From Corynebacterium diphtheriae (GTDB lineage: Bacteria > Actinomycetota > Actinomycetes > Mycobacteriales > Mycobacteriaceae): a DNA stretch of 64,000 nt. This document shows positions 53,448 to 64,000 of the stretch, one piece after another (the first letter of the stretch is position 1; each line of letters begins with the position of its first letter). The position numbers were made by a program, and so were the translations under genes. The notes under the pieces were generated by a model. It was not told where the DNA came from. It made no database searches and worked only from the letters and a program-made list of their open reading frames with translations. The stretch is from the NCBI RefSeq assembly GCF_001457455.1, contig NZ_LN831026.1, positions 620,001-684,000 of the forward strand, written 5' to 3'.

Positions 53448-53476
53448 TTGAAAAGCTCACTCCAGCCAGCTAATAT
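53448..53476 (+). promoter_or_regulatory. ssrA promoter
   Basis: TTGAAA at 53448-53453, a 17-base spacer and TAATAT at 53471-53476 are close to the sigma-A consensus. They lie 52 bases before the mature tmRNA 5' end, leaving a short precursor leader. Confidence 0.65.
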
Positions 53477-53528
53477 TGCGGTTCTACAGTTATTCGTTGT
53501 ACGGCGACCCAACTGTAGAAGCACCAAC

Positions 53529-53913
53529 GGGGCTGATTTTGGTTTCGACTGCGTGCATTAAGCTAGGGGAAGCGTGCCGGTGCAGGCTAGAGACCACCGA
53601 TTTTAAGCGTCGTAGCAAATATATAAGCGCAGAGAACACTCAGCGCGACTACGCCCTCGCTGCCTAATTTGCAGCGACCTGCGTGTCTGTCAGCCTAGAT
53701 TCGTCTCTGGTTTAGTGTCTGGCATCGATTAAGAGACTTGCTGGTTTGTTGTGTCAACGGGGCAAACCGGGACTTTCACCGATGACTGGGCTCATCATCC
53801 GGGTGTGTTCGTCCAAGCCGGAGAGCCGAGTAGAGATCCACGCGCGAACTGCGCACGGAGAAGCCCTAGCGAGGTGACGTAGGACCCGGGTTCAATTCCC
53901 GGCAGCTCCACTA
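53529..53913 (+). ncRNA. ssrA: Transfer-messenger RNA (tmRNA)
   Basis: The 5' GGGGCTG pairs with 3' CAGCTCC to form the alanine-type acceptor stem, and the T arm (GGGTTCAATTCCC) precedes it. The tag reading frame at 53629-53664 encodes AENTQRDYALAA followed by TAA. This tag is of corynebacterial type and ends with the ALAA protease signal. The CCA end is not fully encoded (CTA). It acts with SmpB, encoded just upstream, to rescue stalled ribosomes. Confidence 0.95.
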
Positions 53914-53915
53914 CT

Positions 53916-53955
53916 AGGACGCTCATTTTGATACAAAATGAGCGTCCTATTTTTA
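53916..53955 (+). terminator. Terminator of ssrA
   Basis: A 15-bp perfect stem (53916-53930 with 53934-53948), 3-base loop, then ATTTTTAT. It begins right after the tmRNA 3' end. Confidence 0.9.
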
Positions 53956-54269
53956 TGCTGGATAAAGAGCCATTTTGACAGCTCAACATAGGGTTCTCTA
54001 TTTTATTGATCCGCTTGGTTTCCTATGCAGTGGTCGCTGAGGCGATGCGCCTGAGACCTACCCTTCGGTAAAAAACTGACCCCACGTTCTCGTTACGGCT
54101 CGTATATTTGGACGCTATCTTGCTGGGCGGGTACTTTTTTATACCCTTGCCCAGCAATATCTCCTTCGCATGCTTAAGTTGCTGCTGGTTTAGCGGGGCG
54201 CTGCGCTACCCGGCTGAAAGATAAAACTAAACTGTGTGATTTCTCTTTTGACTAGCCGTTTCTTTGAGT
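53956..54269. other. Gap with one hairpin, no gene seen
   Basis: 314 bases between the ssrA terminator and the cupin gene. A hairpin at 54120-54157 pairs TTGCTGGGC with GCCCAGCAA and GGGTA with TACCC around a T-rich loop. It has no T-run on either side, so it is not a standard terminator. The rest shows no coding frame. The stretch may be a remnant of mobile DNA, but no inverted-repeat ends are evident. Confidence 0.45.
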
Positions 54270-54611
54270 TTAAGGTCTTGCCAGCATGTAGAGCACCATT
54301 TTTGACGGCTTGATGGCTTTAACGGCATGCGGTAATCGGGTAGTGAAATGCACTATCCCACCAGGTAGCAGAGTCACGGTTTTACCTTCGGCGGTGATTT
54401 CAAGCTCACCTTCTAAGGTTTCAACGAGCACTGGCATTGCAGCCGTGTGCTCGGAAAGTTCCTCCCCGGCATCGAAAGAAAATAGGACGACGTTGACTCC
54501 CTCGGCACGCAGCAAGGTTTTGGAGACAGTTGAGCCTGACGCGTACTCGATTTCATTAGCTAGATTGTTAATAAAGCCTAGGGCTGGGGATGCTGGAGTT
54601 TCAGCGCTCAT
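54270..54611 (-). CDS. Small cupin-domain protein
   Basis: A 113-residue single-domain cupin. Motif 1 is FDAGEELSEHTAAMPVLVETLEG and motif 2 LLPGGIVHFTTRLPHAVKA, forming the beta-barrel metal pocket. Only one His of the usual HxH pair is present in motif 1 (H-T-A), so metal binding may be altered. It is 33 bp after the methyltransferase and shares its strand, so cotranscription is likely. Function unknown; it may be a small-molecule sensor or enzyme. Confidence 0.8.
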   Translation of the reverse strand: MSAETPASPALGFINNLANEIEYASGSTVSKTLLRAEGVNVVLFSFDAGEELSEHTAAMPVLVETLEGELEITAEGKTVTLLPGGIVHFTTRLPHAVKAIKPSKMVLYMLARP

Positions 54612-54644
54612 GACGGTGACCTTTCAGGTGATTAGGGAAATAAT

Positions 54645-55448
54645 TTAGTCGGATGGTTTCTTAGCTACTATAGCGATTCCGGACAGGTGGTCGCGGTATT
54701 TGTTGAAAGTGGATCGCATCTGAAAAACTCGGGCTCGTAGGGCTTTATCGCGGATTAGGTTACGGATAATCCGGACGACTCCCAAGAAACCTTCATCGGC
54801 AAGATTACGCCTGGGAGACAATAGCGCCATCGGTGCGAAACTAATCCATTCCACCTCAAAACCGGCATTAGTTAGCACCGTACGCCATTCATTCTCGGTC
54901 AGCGGGCGCGCGTTAACTCGAATCGTCTGGGCTAATTGCTTGCGTAACCCATCAGCCAACTCTGGGTCAATGTCATTTGGGGTGAGGCCAAGCTCGTGGA
55001 TGGCGTAATAACCGCCTGGTTTGAGGAGGCGGAATGCCTCGGCAACGATTTCGGCTTTGGCTTTTTCGCCTTGCATGGTTAGCATCGCTTCCCCCACCAC
55101 CACCTCGGCACTTTCGCCACTTAATCCGGTGTCTTGCGCTTTAGCATTAATGACTGTTCCGCCGTGAGGTTTGACGATGGCTTCCACCCGTGCGACTGCC
55201 GCCGAGTCTTGATCAACACCAACATAGGAGGATACACCTTCGGTCACGATCAATTGGGCAGTACGACCAAGGCCTGGAGCAAACTCCACGATTTCTTTTC
55301 CCTGCATATCGGCGGCACTCAACATACGTTTCGTCAACTTCAACCCGCCAGGGCGAAGCACCCGCTTACCAGCGCGAGCGAGCACCCAATGCCCGGCAGC
55401 GGTACTTGTTGAACGATCAGATTGAGGCAAAGAAGACGAGTAATCCAT
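54645..55448 (-). CDS. SAM-dependent methyltransferase
   Basis: A 267-residue class I methyltransferase. The SAM-binding motif I is IVEFAPGLGRTAQLIV near residue 53, followed by VGVDQDSAAVAR (acidic residue binding the ribose), and AFRLLKPGGYYAIHE (motif III). The N-terminal part (LSAADMQGKE) precedes the fold; substrate cannot be read. It is first of a two-gene operon with the cupin. ATG at 55448; a DtxR-like box lies 13 bases upstream. Confidence 0.82.
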   Translation of the reverse strand: MDYSSSLPQSDRSTSTAAGHWVLARAGKRVLRPGGLKLTKRMLSAADMQGKEIVEFAPGLGRTAQLIVTEGVSSYVGVDQDSAAVARVEAIVKPHGGTVINAKAQDTGLSGESAEVVVGEAMLTMQGEKAKAEIVAEAFRLLKPGGYYAIHELGLTPNDIDPELADGLRKQLAQTIRVNARPLTENEWRTVLTNAGFEVEWISFAPMALLSPRRNLADEGFLGVVRIIRNLIRDKALRARVFQMRSTFNKYRDHLSGIAIVAKKPSD

Positions 55449-55460
55449 ACCGAAATTTTA

Positions 55461-55479
55461 ACAACTAAGGCATACCTAA
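55461..55479 (-). promoter_or_regulatory. Candidate DtxR (iron) box
   Basis: The 19 bases ACAACTAAGGCATACCTAA match the DtxR consensus at 12 of 19 positions, with the half AAGGCATACCTAA fitting best. It sits just upstream of the methyltransferase start, near where a minus-strand promoter would lie. Iron control is an inference. Confidence 0.35.
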
Positions 55480-55750
55480 TTCAATCATTCGGCGTACCTT
55501 ATGTATTTCGAGAGTGAGGGCGGTTAGCGAGATAATAACCAGTTATAATCAAACACAGCTCAACAAACTGACTCCAGTATAAAAAGCGGAACAAAAATCA
55601 GGACACTTCAGTCTCGCCACAACGAGTACTAAGCGATCCCGTTTCCGGGACTGTCGGAAAACTAAGGAACGCAGCACTCGTTCAGTAAGTAATTTTTCTG
55701 AAGTAAACGGTAAGGTCCTCTTCACTAATGCGAAAGATGGTCTCGATTAT

Positions 55751-56365
55751 ATGTGCTCTGGGTCTGCATTAAACAGTCATTCGAAACGGTTGGTTATCAC
55801 TGCTGGACACTGCGTGCATGGCGGTGGCAATAATGGGGCATGGCATAAGAACTGGGTGTTCATCCCAGATTATCACTACAACCATCGGCCTTACGGGACG
55901 TTCCAAGCAAAAACCCTCACCACTTTCCAAGGATGGATAGACAACGGTGAAGGTCGACTAGGCTTCGAAAGAGACGTAGCATTCGTCACTACCTACACTA
56001 ATGTCTCAGGACAGAAGGTCGTAGATGCCGTCGGTGGGTACGGTTTAAGGACCGGAGGTTCCAAAAATTTTGATGTCACCGTATTTGGATATCCTGGAAA
56101 CCTTGATGGCGGCGAGAGGATGTGGGCTTGCTGGAGAAGAACTACGACGCACAGATGGTGGCTAAGCAGCTTCCCCAAGATCACAGGATGCGATTTTGGA
56201 GGCGGATCTTCCGGAGGTCCTTGGCTAGATGACTACAGCAACTCCACGGGGCTTGGACACGTTCGATCAGTTACCTCGTTCGGGCCAGTAGATAACTTTT
56301 ATAACGGTGGTCCGTATTTTGATGATGGTGTAATGAATCTATTTAACTCCACCCGGAATGATTAA
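55751..56365 (+). CDS. Trypsin/V8-like serine protease, lacking a signal peptide (probably 5'-truncated)
   Basis: The 204-residue frame has His in LVITAGHCVHGGG, Asp in FERDVAFVTTY and Ser in FGGGSSGGPWLD, so the catalytic triad is intact. Upstream the same frame continues to about 55580 and encodes more family-like sequence (NGKVLFTNAKDGLDY), but no ATG, GTG or TTG precedes it and no signal peptide exists. This looks like a secreted protease that lost its 5' end. ATG at 55751 falls within the protease domain and is a poor start. It abuts the lipoprotein gene (TAA then ATG). Confidence 0.6.
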   Translation: MCSGSALNSHSKRLVITAGHCVHGGGNNGAWHKNWVFIPDYHYNHRPYGTFQAKTLTTFQGWIDNGEGRLGFERDVAFVTTYTNVSGQKVVDAVGGYGLRTGGSKNFDVTVFGYPGNLDGGERMWACWRRTTTHRWWLSSFPKITGCDFGGGSSGGPWLDDYSNSTGLGHVRSVTSFGPVDNFYNGGPYFDDGVMNLFNSTRND

Positions 56366-56731
56366 ATGAATTTTGGAAGATGGCTAATAGTTATTCTGGG
56401 CATCGTTGCCATGCTATGCGGATGCTCGAACAGCGAAGCCGGTTTGCACTCAGAAAAATTAATAAACTGGACTAAGTATGAAGTTTCAGATTCACATGAA
56501 TTAACTTTTATTGCCAACACGGGCGATCCTAAGTGTTTCAAACTACGCATCGTTACCAAGGAAACTGATGGTCTCATTGAAGTTGCAATCGTCGAGGGAG
56601 TGCTACCAGAAGCACCAAAGCACTGCACGGCTGTAGGTAAGATCGAAAAACTTACTGTTACAACTGAAGCTCCAGCACAAAACTTAAACGTTCGTGCTTT
56701 GCCCTCAAGAGAAGTTGAGCTAAATCCCTAG
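56366..56731 (+). CDS. Small lipoprotein
   Basis: A 121-residue protein with an N-terminal lipid-attachment signal (WLIVILGIVAMLCGCSNSEAG; cysteine at about residue 20) and a small beta-rich domain with a Cys pair (DPKCFKLR, PKHCTAVG). No family recognised. ATG directly follows the protease stop, suggesting one transcript. Base composition is more AT-rich than neighbours, and an IS element lies 43 bp downstream, so this may be transferred DNA. Could act with the protease, but no evidence. Confidence 0.65.
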   Translation: MNFGRWLIVILGIVAMLCGCSNSEAGLHSEKLINWTKYEVSDSHELTFIANTGDPKCFKLRIVTKETDGLIEVAIVEGVLPEAPKHCTAVGKIEKLTVTTEAPAQNLNVRALPSREVELNP

Positions 56732-56833
56732 CTACTAGGGCGCGGTATATTCCTGTGTAGCTGGTGAAAAAAGTGAACTGCTCCCCATTAGTTGGACTGA
56801 GAAATCAGTTACCTACTAGCGGGGAGCAGTTGT

Positions 56834-57295
56834 ATGCGTGCACGTAGTTCGTTGTCGGCGGGACAGCGGGAAGAATTAGTGGCTCTTTTCGAGCAGGGTT
56901 ATAGTTATTAGGCTGCAGCTCATCATGTTGGTGTTGGTGTTTACCCAGTCCGTGCTTTGTTTCGTCGGTTCTTGCTCCATGGCAAGCTATGTCTTGTGGA
57001 AAAGCCTTCAAAGCAGCAGTACTCTTTCGAAATCAAAAAGGAAGTTGTCCAACGCCATCTAGCTGGCGAGTCGAAGATGGATCTGGCCCGTGAGTTTGGT
57101 CTGTCATCGGATCAAGTGGTCGGATATTGGTCGCGAAAATGGCGCAAAGGCGGTGATGACGCGTTAAAGCTGACACCGAAGGGCAGGCCTAAAGGTTCAG
57201 CTAAGCCGAAAGTGCTTACTGAAGAAGATAAGCTGCGTCGCGAAAACGAACGGTTGCGGGCTGAAAATGCTTATTTAAAAAAATGCGGGACTTGA
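56834..57295 (+). pseudogene. IS3-family transposase orfA, interrupted
   Basis: ATG at 56834 begins MRARSSLSAGQREELVALFE. An in-frame TAG at 56909-56911 splits the frame, which then continues through two helix-turn-helix-like segments (LAREFGLSSDQVVGYWSRKW) and a leucine-rich coiled coil (EEDKLRRENERLRAENAYLK). It ends at TGA 57293-57295 just after an A7 run at about 57280 where such elements normally shift frame. Confidence 0.75.
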
Positions 57296-57296
57296 G

Positions 57297-58174
57297 GAAC
57301 CAGGGACACGCCTGAAAGCCCAGGCAATCGTCATCCTCAAGTCACAACACCGCTTGGCAGATCTCCTCGCGGCGGCAGATACGCCGCGGGCGACATTCTT
57401 CTACCATCAAACCCGACTCGATAAGCCGGATAAACATGCTGCGGTAAAGCACGCAATCCTAGAAAGTTTCGAAGCCAACAAGCATCGCTACGGCTACCGG
57501 CGAGTGTTGCTGGACTTGCGCAACAAGGGCTGGGTGGTCAACCACAAACTCGTCTACACGCTTATGCACCAGATGGGTCTTCGGCCAAAATCCGTCAGCG
57601 CAGGCCCTATAATTCCTCCACAGGAACTATCAGTCGTATTGCTGACAATAAGCTTGCCCGTAAATTCACTCCAGACAAGCCCAATACCGTCTTTGTCAGC
57701 GACGTTACCGAATTGAGGGTTGCAGGCTGCAAAGTGTATTTATCACCGGTAATGGATCTCTTCGACCGCTGTATTGTCGCTCACACCGTGGCTACATCAC
57801 CGTCGATAGCATTTACCGCCGATTCCCTAACAAAGGCGATTGCAGCCTGTGCGCCGAAGTCTGGATGGATGATGCACACCGATCAAGGCTTCCAGTACCA
57901 GCATTCAACTTGGCGTAATCTAATCCACGACAACGGCGGTGTTCAGTCAATGTCGCGTAAAGCTAATTGTTACGACAACGCAGTAATGGAGAACTTCTTC
58001 GGACACTTAAAAACCGAGATGTACCACGGAGAAGTTTTTAAAACCGTCGAGGAATTCACCCAAGCTGTCGAAGACTACATCCAGTGGTATAACACCGAAC
58101 GCATCCAACAACGACTCAAGGGCCTGACCCCGATGCACTATCGGAATCAGGCCCTTGAACCCCTAACCACCTAG
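57297..58174 (+). pseudogene. IS3-family transposase orfB, frameshifted
   Basis: The N-terminal half is readable as LKAQAIVILKSQHRLADLLA and onward to HQMGLRPK. Near 57595 the frame shifts, and the rest continues in another frame as RRPYNSSTGTISRIADNKLA, VFVSDVTELRV, MHTDQGFQYQHSTW and MENFFGHLKTEMYHG. These contain the D, D and E of the catalytic triad. The gene also stands in the wrong frame relative to the A7 slip site of orfA. It is inactive. Confidence 0.8.
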
Positions 58175-58328
58175 AATTAAACCAGTCCAACTTTTGGGGG
58201 CTAGTTCATCTAGCTGGGGGGTTCTTCCGTTTTGGCATTGGGTGCGGATTCTACGGCTTCGCGGGGTATACAGTAGCGGGAATAATATCGGCCCCCGTAA
58301 CTCAGGTTCGATCACTCTAGCTCGTATT

Positions 58329-58517
58329 TTACTTTTGGTAGGGATCATTGGCTCGGCAGTATTCGCCCGTGTTTGTGCTCATGCAACTGTTCCACCAACG
58401 ATGTACATTTTCTCTAATGGCGTTGAGGTCGTTTCCATTCTCGTCAGTTCCATAACCGCAGATAGCGGCAGAACATGTTCCACCTTCGGAATAGGGGATT
58501 GTGCGCGGATCGCGCAT
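58329..58517 (-). CDS. Short hypothetical ORF, possibly a gene remnant
   Basis: A 62-codon frame with four cysteines (GTCSAAIC, SCMST, EYCRAND). No Shine-Dalgarno precedes the ATG. No family recognised. It is the only credible reading frame between the IS and the rRNA leader, and might be the end of a gene cut by the IS or by rearrangement. Confidence 0.2.
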   Translation of the reverse strand: MRDPRTIPYSEGGTCSAAICGYGTDENGNDLNAIRENVHRWWNSCMSTNTGEYCRANDPYQK

Positions 58518-58706
58518 TGTTGGACAGAAAATTCACTCATTGAATGATCTCCAGGCATCGCTCGACTGAAACTTGCTACCTAAACTTGCAGATAGCTCTT
58601 CTACCTGCGGGTTTGTGTGTTTGTGTGAACGTGTGTAACTTATAGCGAGTCGCCGACACTGAGAGGTTGTTCGGATAAGACAAAATTAAAAAAGTGTTGA
58701 TCCTGT

Positions 58707-58735
58707 TTGACTTTGTGTTCATCAGGGGTTAACGT
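58707..58735 (+). promoter_or_regulatory. Candidate rRNA operon promoter
   Basis: TTGACT at 58707-58712, 17-base spacer, TAACGT at 58730-58735, preceded by an A-rich UP-like element (AAAATTAAAAAA near 58682). It lies about 405 bp before the 16S 5' end. Other promoters may exist. Confidence 0.45.
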
Positions 58736-58791
58736 TTCATTCACCGCAAAGTTCTGGTCATCATTGTGATGGTGATTGGTGTTGTGTGTGC

Positions 58792-58817
58792 GTGTTGTTT
58801 GAGAACTCAATAGTGTG
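58792..58817 (+). promoter_or_regulatory. rRNA leader antitermination-like motif
   Basis: GTGTTGTTTGAGAACTCAAT followed by AGTGTG resembles the boxA-type element of actinobacterial rrn leaders. A near copy lies in the 16S-23S spacer at 60944-60970, which supports a shared role in antitermination or processing. Confidence 0.55.
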
Positions 58818-59139
58818 CCAATGTACTTGTGGTTCCCATCCTTATTGTGGGTGGGGATCGGTATAGGAATAAAGATACATGCAATGATGATGAACGTGAT
58901 GTTGTCATACGGCCGGCAAGTGTGCCATGGCTTGTAAATAACATGATGGTTGTTGTGAATTGTTGTGTTGGTGGTCATTGTTATTTTTTCCCCGTCAAGG
59001 GATGATGGCCACGTTTTTGATAGAGCAAATCATTAATTTTTTATTTTGCCAGTTGCAAACAATTGTGTGTTGTTTGTGGTGGTTTTTAGCCAGTTGGTTG
59101 GACTCGTTCCAGCTTGAAGGGTTGGTCTTTTGACTGATT

Positions 59140-64000
<4,861 letters not shown>

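Larger units (their letters stand above)
56774..58208 (+). mobile_element. Degenerate IS3-family (IS150-type) insertion sequence
   Basis: About 1,435 bp bounded by imperfect inverted ends: TGAACTGCTCCCCATTAGTT at the left and, reverse-complemented, TGAACTAGCCCCCAAAAGTT at the right, both followed by GGACTG. It holds orfA (helix-turn-helix) and orfB (DDE transposase), both broken. No direct target duplication is seen at the flanks (AAG versus TCT). It is therefore old and unlikely to transpose on its own. Confidence 0.85.
58209..59139. other. rRNA operon upstream region and leader
   Basis: No convincing gene. A minus-strand 62-codon frame at 58329-58517 (MRDPRTIPYSEGGTCSAAIC...) looks protein-like but lacks a ribosome site and is probably a remnant. 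From about 58640 the sequence is the rRNA leader: an AT-rich upstream element, a promoter candidate at 58707, an antitermination-type motif at 58792-58817, and a T-rich stretch before 16S. Confidence 0.5.

Noticed and set aside
56771..58211. Three-base target-site duplication of the IS
   Set aside because: The flanks read AAG and TCT, so no duplication is present.

Overview
The window looks like a Corynebacterium chromosome, most likely of the C. diphtheriae / C. ulcerans / C. pseudotuberculosis group. Three things point there: GC content is moderate, the gene order from hpf-secA to the UPF0182 gene largely follows the Mycobacterium tuberculosis Rv3241c-Rv3193c block, and the tmRNA tag peptide reads AENTQRDYALAA. 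The species is an inference. Nearly all of the window is chromosomal core. Accessory or decaying DNA is limited to about 37.2-41.4 kb and 53.9-59.1 kb.

Layout. 0-3.3 kb: the 3' part of the ribosome hibernation factor gene, then secA. 3.3-9.8 kb: an Rv3235-family gene, a HAD protein, a DUF6912 protein, a ferredoxin reductase-desaturase operon behind a promoter/operator-like site, and the aroA-rsgA operon. 9.8-16.1 kb: a SRAP repair protein, a YbaK deacylase, the sigH-rshA stress switch, a 24-residue bL37 ribosomal protein gene, whiB1, a membrane protein, a PQQ-type propeller protein and a DEAD-box helicase. 16.3-28.6 kb: one dense + strand series of DUF3107, DUF3152, a TIGR02569 protein, the AdnAB double-strand-break helicase-nuclease, a K+ channel, NudC and UvrD2. 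28.6-37 kb: an orphan TOMM-like protein, two metalloprotease-family proteins, a PDZ-Lon protease, a lipoprotein, PPA1309 and UPF0182 proteins, and initiator tRNA-Met.

37.5-45.2 kb is the more variable half. It holds a GltS symporter pseudogene with three lesions, a membrane-anchored trypsin-like protease paired with a multispan acyltransferase-like protein, and a complete Wood-Werkman-type transcarboxylase locus (5S, 12S, a small subunit and 1.3S biotin carrier). 45.4-53.9 kb: a secreted protease, two inositol-phosphatase-family genes including hisN, prfB, a frameshifted AbgT transporter, ftsEX, smpB and ssrA. 54.2-58.2 kb: a cupin/methyltransferase pair behind a DtxR-like site, a protease gene lacking its signal peptide, a small lipoprotein and a degenerate IS3-family element. 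58.2-64 kb: the leader of an rRNA operon, 16S, a spacer without tRNA genes, and a 23S gene cut by the window end.

Functional threads are DNA repair (AdnAB, UvrD2, SRAP), redox and stress control (SigH/RshA, WhiB1), trans-translation (SmpB with tmRNA side by side), lipid desaturation, and propionate/oxaloacetate carbon flow through transcarboxylase.
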